Of a DNA stretch of 64,000 nt, positions 34,894 through 42,923 are shown one piece after another. The stretch comes from a virus. Both the position numbers and the translations under genes were made by a program. The DNA is taken from positions 1 to 64,000 of IMG/VR virus record IMGVR_UViG_3300035703_000008; one strand, 5' to 3'. Within the stretch, counting starts at the first letter, position 1. Each line of letters begins with the position of its first letter. Under the pieces are notes generated by a model that did no database searches, was not told the origin of the DNA, and was given only the letters and a program-made list of their open reading frames with translations.

Positions 34894-35199
34894 ATGACCA
34901 ACGAAAACATCACCACTGATCCTGAATGGGATAAACTACTGTCACAAGTGAAATCGGCCATTTCCGACTATGAGCAATGCATAGCCGATGGTCGTGAGTG
35001 GGCCGACCCTTTCGCACAGACCAAATCTGAAAAAAAGCCAGCTGCACGCAAGACCAAAAAATCTGCTCGATTTGATCAAGACACCTTGTTGTCCATGACC
35101 AAAGAACAGCTCGAACAACTGGGACGTGAACACGGCATCGAACTGGATCGCCGTCGGCGCAAGCAAGATCTCGTGGATCAACTCATGACCGCAAAATGA
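34894..35199 (+). CDS. SAP/Rho-N-like small DNA-binding protein
   Basis: 101 residues. Residues ~65-101 (LLSMTKEQLEQLGREHGIE..RRRKQDLVDQLM) form a helix-extended loop-helix of the SAP/Rho N-terminal kind, which binds nucleic acids. The middle is lysine-rich (KKPAARKTKKSARF). No enzymatic part. Overlaps the following methyltransferase by 4 nt. Confidence 0.6.
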   Translation: MTNENITTDPEWDKLLSQVKSAISDYEQCIADGREWADPFAQTKSEKKPAARKTKKSARFDQDTLLSMTKEQLEQLGREHGIELDRRRRKQDLVDQLMTAK

Positions 35200-35810
35200 A
35201 CGATACCGAAAAAATATTCACAGACATCATACAAAAACATCGATGGCGTGACCATGTTTGTGGTACTGGCAGTACCATGTCCAACACCGAAAACATCCGT
35301 CGAGAACTGCCAGTGATCGTTGCGAAATTAGGGTGCACCAGCCTTTTAGATGCGCCCTGCGGCGACTACAGCTGGATGAGTCAAGTGGAATGGCCCAAGG
35401 GATTCCAATACATCGGTGCCGACATCGTGGCTCCCATGATCGATCGATTGAAAACACAATGGCCAGATCGAGATTTTCGACACATCAACATCATCACAGA
35501 TACACTGCCCAAAACGGACGTCATGCTGTGTCGAGATTGCCTGATCCACTTGCCCTGGGCCGACATCCGGCGAGTGATACAAAATGTGGTAGATTCGGGC
35601 ATTGGATATCTGGCTACCACTTCCTACTCGCGTGGTGAACAAAACGACATCGGCATGGGCGGGTGTCATCACATCAATCTCCAGGCCAAACCCGCTTGCT
35701 TTCCCGAGCCGTTGCATGCTATACTAGATCAAGGACACCAGATCCTAGAACATCACATCATGTTCTGGAGTCGAGATCAACTCATAACAGTATTGGAGAA
35801 TTGGCATTGA
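35196..35810 (+). CDS. Class I SAM-dependent methyltransferase
   Basis: 204 residues. LLDAPCGDYSWM is motif I, YIGADIVAPMIDRL the second-strand acidic region and VMLCRDCLIHLPWADI motif IV with the post-motif helix. This small family occurs in bacteria and phages as lone or glycan-associated methyltransferases. Stop overlaps the TTG of the phosphoribosyltransferase. Confidence 0.75.
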   Translation: MNDTEKIFTDIIQKHRWRDHVCGTGSTMSNTENIRRELPVIVAKLGCTSLLDAPCGDYSWMSQVEWPKGFQYIGADIVAPMIDRLKTQWPDRDFRHINIITDTLPKTDVMLCRDCLIHLPWADIRRVIQNVVDSGIGYLATTSYSRGEQNDIGMGGCHHINLQAKPACFPEPLHAILDQGHQILEHHIMFWSRDQLITVLENWH

Positions 35811-36319
35811 AAAAGAACTGCTTGGACTGGCAGCAAACACAAGCTCTGACCCAGGAGATCTTGCGGCAGATGCACCGTGACTCCTGGCAACCCGACTATG
35901 TGGTAGGACTCACCCGAGGCGGACTTGTCCCAGCAGTGATGATCAGCCAATATCTCGATTGTCCCATGCATGCCCTGGGCGTGAGTCTCAGAGACAATGC
36001 AGACAACGGTTGTGAAAGCAATCTCTGGATGGCCGAAGATGCCCATGCTGGAAAGAAGATCCTTGTCGTGGACGACATCAACGACACTGGAGCCACGCTG
36101 GACTGGATCATGCAGGATTGGTCAGCGGGATGCTTGCCCCATGACACGAGATGGGATTCAGTATGGAACCATAATGTGAGATTCGCTGTGCTGGTAGACA
36201 ATCTCGCCAGCCAGTGCAGTCGTGGCATGGACTACTTTGGCCAAGAAATCAACAAAGCCGAGGATCCGCAATGGGTGGTATTTCCCTGGGAATCCTGGTG
36301 GAAAGGACAACAGTCATGA
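35807..36319 (+). CDS. Phosphoribosyltransferase (purine type)
   Basis: 170 residues, TTG start preceded by GGAG. VVGLTRGGLVPAVMISQYL is the pyrophosphate loop and KKILVVDDINDTGATL the PRPP-binding signature of type I PRTases. Close to xanthine/hypoxanthine PRTases; could salvage purines or move bases for the modification pathway. Overlaps its neighbours. Confidence 0.82.
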   Translation: MKKNCLDWQQTQALTQEILRQMHRDSWQPDYVVGLTRGGLVPAVMISQYLDCPMHALGVSLRDNADNGCESNLWMAEDAHAGKKILVVDDINDTGATLDWIMQDWSAGCLPHDTRWDSVWNHNVRFAVLVDNLASQCSRGMDYFGQEINKAEDPQWVVFPWESWWKGQQS

Positions 36320-36687
36320 GCGATGTATTCAGTGACCAGCGTAAATTCATGCAGGCTTGCGGTCAGACCACAGGCTATTTCAATCAAGATCAGTTTGATC
36401 TTTATCTCAGACTCATCGACGAGGAAGTCGAGGAACTCAAAGAAGCCAACCGCCTCGGGGATCGCGTGGAGTGTCTAGATGCCCTAGTCGACATCATGGT
36501 TGTCACTGCTGGTGCCTTGCACAGTCTGGGTGTGGATGCTGACGGCGCCTGGAAAGAAGTCATGCGTAGCAACTTTGACAAAGTAGATCCCAGGACTGGT
36601 CGTGTAAACAAAAGAGAAGATGGGAAAGTCCTCAAACCTGACAACTGGGAACCTCCCCGTTTGGCGCCTTTCGTGAGATCGGAATGA
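36316..36687 (+). CDS. MazG-like nucleotide pyrophosphohydrolase
   Basis: 123 residues. LIDEEVEELKEAN followed by ECLDALVDIMVV is the EExxE...ExxD metal site of all-alpha NTP pyrophosphatases. Phage versions act on (d)NTPs, possibly noncanonical ones. A second MazG-like protein is at 41507. Overlaps the downstream glycosylase gene by 4 nt. Confidence 0.82.
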   Translation: MSDVFSDQRKFMQACGQTTGYFNQDQFDLYLRLIDEEVEELKEANRLGDRVECLDALVDIMVVTAGALHSLGVDADGAWKEVMRSNFDKVDPRTGRVNKREDGKVLKPDNWEPPRLAPFVRSE

Positions 36688-37193
36688 TCCAACCCTTGCG
36701 TGATGACCTCATGGTGCAGCAACAACTGCCGGCGGGCTATACCCACAAGGGTGCCTGGCAGCACATGGTGGCTGTGATCATGTTGAATCAGACTGGTCGC
36801 CGACCTGTGAAAACTGTGTTCCCCGTATTCATCAATCGTTGGCCAGGTCCCGTGGAGTTCTTGCATGCCGATTGCGACAATGTGCGTGATGTGATCTGGC
36901 CCTTGGGCATGGTCAATGTGCGCACCAAACGATTGCAACGGATGACCCAGGATTTTTTGAACTGGGATGGCGTAGATGCCACTGACTTGTACGGCATTGG
37001 CAAGTACGGATCAGATTCCTACGAGATCTTTTTCAAACAAAACTACGCCGTCGAACCCACAGACAAAGAACTGACACGATATCTCCGAGAGGAAATTTTC
37101 AGGAATCAACCATGGCACGATACTCAGTCTCACCACAGTACAAAAAAAGCATTGAAGAACGAGAAATCTGGCACCGCAATGGTGTTGAGCTAG
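36684..37193 (+). CDS. MBD4-like HhH-GPD DNA glycosylase
   Basis: 169 residues. AVIMLNQTGRRPVKTVFPVF and DLYGIGKYGSDSYEIF closely mirror the MBD4 catalytic domain (helix-hairpin-helix loop GIGKYG, then NDSYRIF). The catalytic Asp fits EPTDKELTRY, where MBD4 has HPEDHKL. Such enzymes excise T or U opposite G. The last ~27 residues run 82 nt into the next gene and look unlike the family, so a frameshift or simple extension is possible. Confidence 0.8.
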   Translation: MIQPLRDDLMVQQQLPAGYTHKGAWQHMVAVIMLNQTGRRPVKTVFPVFINRWPGPVEFLHADCDNVRDVIWPLGMVNVRTKRLQRMTQDFLNWDGVDATDLYGIGKYGSDSYEIFFKQNYAVEPTDKELTRYLREEIFRNQPWHDTQSHHSTKKALKNEKSGTAMVLS

Positions 37194-37507
37194 TAAGGAC
37201 TCAGGGCTGGCGCGGAGGCAGCGTCTGGCTTATAACCGAAGACGACGAGCCGCTGGAAATTGATGCTGCAAATCCCGACGGCTTGCTGGTCACAGACTGC
37301 GGTTACGAATACGAACTTGACAGCTTCTGGGATGGTGTCTACGAAGACTGGGCCTGGCCTGAAGATATGAGCGAGGAAGAGCAGGAACAGATCCGGGCCG
37401 CATGGGAAGAGGACAGCTACGAAGCCTTGGAAAATCTAGGCTGGACCAATGTGGACACTGAAACCTGGTTCCATGGGCCCTTGGAGATCGTGCTCGAAGA
37501 TGAATAG
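37112..37507 (+). CDS. Conserved acidic phage protein
   Basis: 131 residues. MARYSVSPQYKKSIEEREIW and the Glu/Asp/Trp-rich C-terminus (YEDWAWPEDMSEEEQEQI.., WFHGPLEI) recur in T4-like phage proteins of unknown function. Starts 82 nt inside the glycosylase ORF and overlaps the next start. Confidence 0.7.
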   Translation: MARYSVSPQYKKSIEEREIWHRNGVELVRTQGWRGGSVWLITEDDEPLEIDAANPDGLLVTDCGYEYELDSFWDGVYEDWAWPEDMSEEEQEQIRAAWEEDSYEALENLGWTNVDTETWFHGPLEIVLEDE

Positions 37508-37691
37508 CATCGAAAAAATCTGGGCCAGAGCTACCGGGCATGTCATGGGCGAAAACGACCACGATCGCCCCGATGTGCCCATTCTCACTTTACGCGAAGC
37601 CAGGATTGCGTTAATATTAAAAACATCCTGGGTGGTCATACATGTGATCACCTGCTTTTTTATCATGGCAAATGTGATAAGGCATTGGTAA
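37500..37691 (+). CDS. Small membrane protein
   Basis: 63 residues with a single hydrophobic segment near the C-terminus (ALILKTSWVVIHVITCFFIM). RPDVPILTLREAR before it is a pattern shared by small phage membrane proteins. ATG 37500 overlaps the previous stop; its stop overlaps the QueE ATG. Confidence 0.6.
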   Translation: MNSIEKIWARATGHVMGENDHDRPDVPILTLREARIALILKTSWVVIHVITCFFIMANVIRHW

Positions 37692-38584
37692 TGGAAAAGA
37701 TAACATACACCGAGATTTTTTACAGCCTGCAGGGCGAAGGTCGTTGGACCGGAGTTCCTTCAGTGTTCTTTCGTACTTTTGGATGCAACTTCCGCTGCCG
37801 TAAGTTTGGACTTCCGCAGGATCAAGAAGTAGCAGGGCACAACCCCGAAGTGATCGAAGTCATACGACTGATAGAGCAAGATCCTGATCGCTATCAACGA
37901 TTCGAGGACCTGCCCTTGGTCACGACAGGTTGCGACAGCTATGCTTCGATCTATCCCGAGTTCAAGCGATTTAACGCCCAAGAAGACGTGACCACTATCG
38001 CATCTCGCATACACGACTTGATACCCAATCAAACATGGACACAGGATTCGGGCAGCGACATCCACTTGGTGATCACTGGCGGCGAGCCTTTGCTGGGCTA
38101 TCAACAGCTTTACCCTGAACTACTCGACCACTGTCGCCAGCGTGGGTTGCAAAATCTCACTTTCGAGACCAACGGTACCCAAGTGCTCTACGACCAAGTC
38201 TATGACTACCTTTTCAATGATTTTACTCGTTTAGGTCGAGATCGTGATCGTCTCACCTTCTCGGTGAGTCCCAAGTTGCCCTGTTCTGGTGAAGCCTGGG
38301 AAACTGCCATATGCCCCGACGTCGTCATGGAATACCAAGAAGTTGGTATGACCTACCTCAAGTTTGTGGTAGCCACTGATCAAGATGTAGCTTATGCTGC
38401 TGCTGCAGTGGAACTTTATCGCAGTGCTGGATTCACAGGACCGGTGTATCTTATGCCCGCCGGTGGTGTTCCGCAGATATATAATCTAAACACTCAGCAG
38501 GTAGCGTCATTGGCACTCCAGAAAGGCTGGCGATACAGTCCGCGTCTGCAAGTGGATATCTGGCGCAATGCCTGGGGCACTTGA
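37691..38584 (+). CDS. queE: 7-carboxy-7-deazaguanine synthase (QueE-like) with split cluster motif
   Basis: 297 residues from ATG 37691. YSLQGEGRWTGVPSVFFR is the QueE start, LVITGGEPLL the GGEP motif and FETNGTQ the usual substrate strand. The cluster motif is altered: Cys32 and Cys36 (GCNFRC) are followed by 44 inserted residues before Cys81 (TTGCDSY), instead of C-x3-C-x2-C. This also seems typical of cyanophage QueE. Makes CDG from CPH4 for the DpdA pathway. Confidence 0.85.
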   Translation: MEKITYTEIFYSLQGEGRWTGVPSVFFRTFGCNFRCRKFGLPQDQEVAGHNPEVIEVIRLIEQDPDRYQRFEDLPLVTTGCDSYASIYPEFKRFNAQEDVTTIASRIHDLIPNQTWTQDSGSDIHLVITGGEPLLGYQQLYPELLDHCRQRGLQNLTFETNGTQVLYDQVYDYLFNDFTRLGRDRDRLTFSVSPKLPCSGEAWETAICPDVVMEYQEVGMTYLKFVVATDQDVAYAAAAVELYRSAGFTGPVYLMPAGGVPQIYNLNTQQVASLALQKGWRYSPRLQVDIWRNAWGT

Positions 38585-38826
38585 TGTTTGGATCCAATTA
38601 TAGATTAAGCGACGAAGAAAACGAGCCCACATGGCTGAGACGAGCATATGTGACACTGGAGTTCTGTGCTGTGCCGAGACGGTGCCATGCCACAGGCCGG
38701 TTGCTTTGGCTACGACGAGCCGTAAAAACCACAAGGATTTATACTGGTCCCGGTGAACCAGTGGAAGAATCTCGCTGGTACGATCAGCATGAATTCTTGA
38801 TGATACAACTAAAAGGAAAACGATGA
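38584..38826 (+). CDS. Small phage protein of unknown function
   Basis: 80 residues from ATG 38584, overlapping the QueE stop by 1 nt. Basic and aromatic (WLRRAYVTLEFCAVPRRCHATGR). It links QueE and MetK with overlaps on both sides; function unknown. Confidence 0.55.
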   Translation: MFGSNYRLSDEENEPTWLRRAYVTLEFCAVPRRCHATGRLLWLRRAVKTTRIYTGPGEPVEESRWYDQHEFLMIQLKGKR

Positions 38827-39920
38827 CATATCTCTTTACCAGCGAATCAGTGAGCGAAGGACACCCAGACAAGGTAGCTGATGCTATTTCTGACACAGTG
38901 GTTGACTACTTCATGGAACAAGGCACAGATCAAGTACGCTGTGCCTGCGAAACCCTGGTCACAACCAATCGCGTGATCATCGCCGGCGAGTACAAGGGCG
39001 AGTTTGATCCCGTCCGGATCGAACGCCGTATCAGAGAAACCGTGAGAAAGATCGGGTATTTCCAATCCGGATTCCATGCCTATGCCATGGAAGTCACAAA
39101 TCTCATGCACGGACAGAGTGCCGACATCGCATTGGGCACTGACTCGTTTGGTGCCGGAGACCAGGGTCTCATGTTCGGTTATGCTTGTCGTGAGACACCT
39201 ACCCTGATGCCGGCAGCCATCTACTGGAGCCATCGCATCGTGGAACGCTTGTCAGAACTGAGAAAAGACGGTTCTATCAAGTGGTTGGGACCTGATGCCA
39301 AGAGCCAGGTCACGTTTGAGTACAACGAGGATGCTACTCCTCGGCGTGTGGCCAAAGTAGTGTGCAGCACACAACACGACGAATCTGTCAGTATCGATGA
39401 AGTACGCACAAGAATCGAGTCAGTGCTGCGGTCAGTGTTGCCACCAGAATACCTAGACGGTCGTACCGAATTCTATGTCAACCCCACTGGTAGATTCGTG
39501 ATTGGTGGGCCCGATGGCGACACCGGCATCACTGGTCGCAAGATCATCGTAGACACCTATGGTGGTTCAGCACCGCATGGCGGAGGTGCTTTTTCTGGCA
39601 AGGATCCCACCAAAGTGGATCGCAGCGCCAGCTACATGATGCGCTACATCGCCAAGAACATCGTGGCTTCGGGACAGGCCACATGGGCCACCTGCCAGAT
39701 CAGTTATGCCATCGGCATGGCCGAGCCCATGAGCTTCTATGTGGAAAGCGACGGTGATAGCCGTGGTATCACAGAGTGGGTGCAAAAAAATGTAGATCTC
39801 ACACCACGTGGTATCATCGATCGATTCGATCTGTTCCGTCCCATCTATGGCTCTACAGTAAACTACGGGCACTTCGGCAAAGATTATCTGCCCTGGGAAA
39901 AGGTCGACCTTTTCAAATGA
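38823..39920 (+). CDS. metK: S-adenosylmethionine synthetase
   Basis: 365 residues. TSESVSEGHPDKVADAISD at residues 6-24 is the ATP/methionine-binding signature, GTDSFGAGDQGLMFGYA the GAGDQG motif, and IVDTYGGSAPHGGGAFSGKDPTKVDRSA the P-loop-like segment. Slightly shorter than E. coli MetK (384). Makes SAM for the many radical SAM and methyltransferase enzymes here. Overlaps its neighbours by 4 nt; no riboswitch upstream. Confidence 0.96.
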   Translation: MTYLFTSESVSEGHPDKVADAISDTVVDYFMEQGTDQVRCACETLVTTNRVIIAGEYKGEFDPVRIERRIRETVRKIGYFQSGFHAYAMEVTNLMHGQSADIALGTDSFGAGDQGLMFGYACRETPTLMPAAIYWSHRIVERLSELRKDGSIKWLGPDAKSQVTFEYNEDATPRRVAKVVCSTQHDESVSIDEVRTRIESVLRSVLPPEYLDGRTEFYVNPTGRFVIGGPDGDTGITGRKIIVDTYGGSAPHGGGAFSGKDPTKVDRSASYMMRYIAKNIVASGQATWATCQISYAIGMAEPMSFYVESDGDSRGITEWVQKNVDLTPRGIIDRFDLFRPIYGSTVNYGHFGKDYLPWEKVDLFK

Positions 39921-41125
39921 ATCCAGACGTCCTCTATGTGGCGGACATCAACGACGCCAATCTAATCACGTTGCAGAACTGGGCCGGTGCTCCATTGGAA
40001 TCAATGGAGTTAGTTAATGGCTACAAGAATCTAGAAAAATTTCATAAAAAGATCATCATCGTCGAAGCCAAAGAAGCCAACTATCAAATCGATGTTATTA
40101 AAAAAATAGTAGCTAATGGAAATTATTTAATCATAATGGATCCGACGGAAGTTTTTAGTTTTGCGCAGATAGGATTGTGTGAGAGTATACCCGGGATCGA
40201 GCATTTCCCTCGCATCGTGGCCGGTGCCAGCGATTGTGTCACATCAGCCGACGGTGTCATGCGAATTGACGAATTGAGGTCCAAAGATTTTAACCTTGAT
40301 AGTTTTTATTTTCTCACCCACAACGATGACAATGTGTTAAAGGCTGTGGTGTATACCATGACCGAGTATTTCAAAACTGCCAACAAGCCTTTCAAGTTCC
40401 TGTATCTCAACGGCAGAGATAGGCCGCATCGAGCTCATCTTTGGCAACTGTTAGAGCAAAAAAATCTTTTAAAAAGTTCTCTTTGCTCCTATCTGAAATT
40501 TTCAATACCAGGCCGCGAGTCTGAACACAGCGAAATAAAGCCCACCCTGTTGCCCAGAGAATACGATTCTCCATATCTGGGCATAGATTCTTTGCCGAAA
40601 ATGAAAGGCGATGAACGGAATTGGAAAGTTTTCAAGCATGACTTTTGGCGACGCCAGTGGGTAGACAATCATATCGTCCCTGCACAATACATCGATAGCT
40701 ATTTTACCGTGGTCACAGAATCCACGGTAGAACGGATGTTCCCCACAGAAAAGACTTTCAAGCCTCTGTTAGCCGGTCATCCTTTTCTCATACTAGCCGC
40801 CCCGGGGATCTACGAATATCTACATGGTCTGGGATTTAAAACGTTTGATGGTATCATCGATGAACGATTTGCCTCTGAACCCAATCTCGACAGGAAGATC
40901 GAGATGTTGTCTGCCGAGATAGAACGACTCTGCAGCATCGATCTAGAACAGTTCCTGGAAGATGTCAAACCCATCTGCGAGCACAACCAACGTCACTATG
41001 CCAACGGTAGACAAGAGTTTTTCCTCAAAAAACATCTCGAGCTACAGGAATTTTTCAAAAGAGTAGAACAAGATGCCTGTGATTTTTTCAACAAAACAGG
41101 AAGATACAGCCATGGGACTGTTTGA
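39917..41125 (+). CDS. Putative exostosin/GT10-like glycosyltransferase
   Basis: 402 residues from ATG 39917. RMFPTEKTFKPLLAGHPFLILA matches the TEKT-KP motif of the protein at 7689 and of host GT10/exostosin-like enzymes; LHGLGFKTFDGIIDERF follows. The N-terminal half includes KFLYLNGRDRPHRAHLW. Distant fold-level assignment. Its last codons overlap the next gene. Confidence 0.5.
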   Translation: MNPDVLYVADINDANLITLQNWAGAPLESMELVNGYKNLEKFHKKIIIVEAKEANYQIDVIKKIVANGNYLIIMDPTEVFSFAQIGLCESIPGIEHFPRIVAGASDCVTSADGVMRIDELRSKDFNLDSFYFLTHNDDNVLKAVVYTMTEYFKTANKPFKFLYLNGRDRPHRAHLWQLLEQKNLLKSSLCSYLKFSIPGRESEHSEIKPTLLPREYDSPYLGIDSLPKMKGDERNWKVFKHDFWRRQWVDNHIVPAQYIDSYFTVVTESTVERMFPTEKTFKPLLAGHPFLILAAPGIYEYLHGLGFKTFDGIIDERFASEPNLDRKIEMLSAEIERLCSIDLEQFLEDVKPICEHNQRHYANGRQEFFLKKHLELQEFFKRVEQDACDFFNKTGRYSHGTV

Positions 41126-41510
41126 TAGATTCAAGAAAAAACCTCAACCTGTTGCCAAGGACGTTGAACCTAAGCCTCGCACAGAAAAAAAGGAAGCGAA
41201 AAAATCTGCACGCGAGTTGGCCACCGAACGCGGCGAACCATACGTGAACATCATCAGCATCGATGTCAATCCCGACAATCTACACGAAGGATCGTTTGAG
41301 CTGGAGTGGAACGAAAAGTTTGTTGTCAATCTCGTTCGAGCTGGATATCAGATGCAGCCCAACGAGCCCGAGGATGTGATCGTGGATCGTTGGTTCCAGA
41401 ATGTGTGCCGGCACGTGGTCATGGAAACCTGGGAGCAAGAACAGGCCATGAATCCCCAACGCTACGTGAGAGAAAGAAATCTCGGTGGCGGAAGGAAAGA
41501 GATATCATGA
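41112..41510 (+). CDS. Conserved phage protein of unknown function
   Basis: 132 residues. MGLFDRFKKKPQPV is a basic start; the rest contains PYVNIISIDVNPDNLHEGSFELEWN, a block common in T4-like cyanophage hypothetical proteins. Overlaps the preceding gene by 14 nt and the MazG-like gene by 4. Confidence 0.65.
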   Translation: MGLFDRFKKKPQPVAKDVEPKPRTEKKEAKKSARELATERGEPYVNIISIDVNPDNLHEGSFELEWNEKFVVNLVRAGYQMQPNEPEDVIVDRWFQNVCRHVVMETWEQEQAMNPQRYVRERNLGGGRKEIS

Positions 41511-41782
41511 AGATCCAAGATCCCATACAAGAAATACTGGTGATCGCCCAGGAAGAAGCAGCCGAAGTCATACAAGAGATCAGCAAATGCCAGCGATTTG
41601 GCATAGACGAACCGCATCGAGATGGTATGCTGCATCGTGAACGACTGGCGCAAGAAGTGGGCGATCTCATGTGCATGATCGATCTCATGATGGATCGTGG
41701 CATCGTCGATGCCGGACAAGTTGATCTGGCTCGACAGAAAAAACAAGACAAACTCAAAATTTATAGCAGGATTTATCAATGA
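41507..41782 (+). CDS. MazG-like protein (short)
   Basis: 91 residues. IAQEEAAEVIQEISK and LAQEVGDLMCMIDLMMD form the EExxE...ExxD metal site. This is a minimal single-domain version, distinct from 36316. Possible role in hydrolysing nucleotide signals or modified dNTPs. Overlaps its neighbours by 4 nt. Confidence 0.75.
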   Translation: MKIQDPIQEILVIAQEEAAEVIQEISKCQRFGIDEPHRDGMLHRERLAQEVGDLMCMIDLMMDRGIVDAGQVDLARQKKQDKLKIYSRIYQ

Positions 41783-42267
41783 TATTCAACCACATCAAAG
41801 AACTCAAAGCACAAGGTAAAAAGATCGGCATCACCTTTTCCACATTTGACATGCTGCATGCCGGGCATATCGCTATGCTGAGCGAAGCCAAGAACCACTG
41901 CGATTATCTCATCTGTGGCTTGCAGACCGATCCCACTATAGATCGCCCTGACACTAAAAATCGCCCAGTGCAGAGCATAGTAGAACGCCAGATCCAGTTG
42001 GCCGCTTGCCGTTATGTGGACGAAGTAGTGGTGTATCAGACCGAGCAAGATCTCGTGGATCTCTTGCTGATCCTGCCTTTGGATGTTCGCATACTGGGCG
42101 TGGAGTACGAAGGCCGACACTTCAGCGGCCGTGACGAATGTGAGCATCGTGGTATCGATATCATCTTCAATGCCCGAGATCATTCGTTCAGTTCCAGCAG
42201 CCTCCGCAAGCGTGTGGCACAGGCTGAAACAGAAAAAGCCCTAAGGCAAAACAATCAAGAAAGGTAA
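41779..42267 (+). CDS. Cytidylyltransferase-like nucleotidyltransferase
   Basis: 162 residues. GITFSTFDMLHAGHIAML contains the H-x-G-H adenylyl/cytidylyltransferase motif; HSFSSSSLRKR supplies the second signature. Looks like glycerol-3-phosphate or sugar-phosphate cytidylyltransferases (TagD/RfaE type), so activation of a sugar or alcohol for a glycan is likely. Confidence 0.8.
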   Translation: MIFNHIKELKAQGKKIGITFSTFDMLHAGHIAMLSEAKNHCDYLICGLQTDPTIDRPDTKNRPVQSIVERQIQLAACRYVDEVVVYQTEQDLVDLLLILPLDVRILGVEYEGRHFSGRDECEHRGIDIIFNARDHSFSSSSLRKRVAQAETEKALRQNNQER

Positions 42268-42272
42268 TTCTC

Positions 42273-42923
42273 ATGTTTATCTATTTCAATGGAGACAGCA
42301 ATGTGGCCGGTGAAGAACTGGCAGATCGATCCAAGAGCATGGCCGGTGTGATCGCGCAACAGCTCGATGCTGACTACTTCAATGAAGCAGTGAGTGGAGC
42401 CAGCAACGATCGCATCTATGACACAACACTCGAATATCTACGCAACAATCCCAAGCCCGACCTCATGGTGATCGGATGGACCGAGCACGGTCGAGAACAA
42501 TGGTACTTTGATGGACGCATGCACGAAATCAATCAGCTGGATGTAGGCGATCGTGTGCCCGAAGAATTCCGTCGGAGATATCAGTTCTGGAAACATCAGG
42601 TCAAGAACGACGAACATTGGTTCCGTGTCATGGGCAATTATTGGCACAACAAGATCTATAACCTGCATACCATGCTAAGGGAGCAGGAAATTCCGCATTA
42701 TTTCTTTAACATCTTTTTCCACTTCCACCACGACGAAAGACAACGCCTGGAATGGCATAATTCGTTCTATCGACCATATGCTGCCAACAAAACCTACATC
42801 AACTGGTGTAATGAAAACAAATTCTATGAGATTACCCCGGGGTGGCAACACTATGACGAAACTGCACATGCTATGTGGGCCACAGAACTAGTGACCACCA
42901 TGCGACAGGATGGCATAGTATGA
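42273..42923 (+). CDS. SGNH-hydrolase-like protein
   Basis: 216 residues. FIYFNGDSNVAGEELADR is a block I motif (GDS) and YDETAHAMWATELV carries the C-terminal His. Related to the next gene (both have NGDS at the start, a similar WxTWEHGREQWYFDG-type centre and H-A-x-W-A near the end), so they are tandem duplicates. Substrate unknown. Confidence 0.55.
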   Translation: MFIYFNGDSNVAGEELADRSKSMAGVIAQQLDADYFNEAVSGASNDRIYDTTLEYLRNNPKPDLMVIGWTEHGREQWYFDGRMHEINQLDVGDRVPEEFRRRYQFWKHQVKNDEHWFRVMGNYWHNKIYNLHTMLREQEIPHYFFNIFFHFHHDERQRLEWHNSFYRPYAANKTYINWCNENKFYEITPGWQHYDETAHAMWATELVTTMRQDGIV

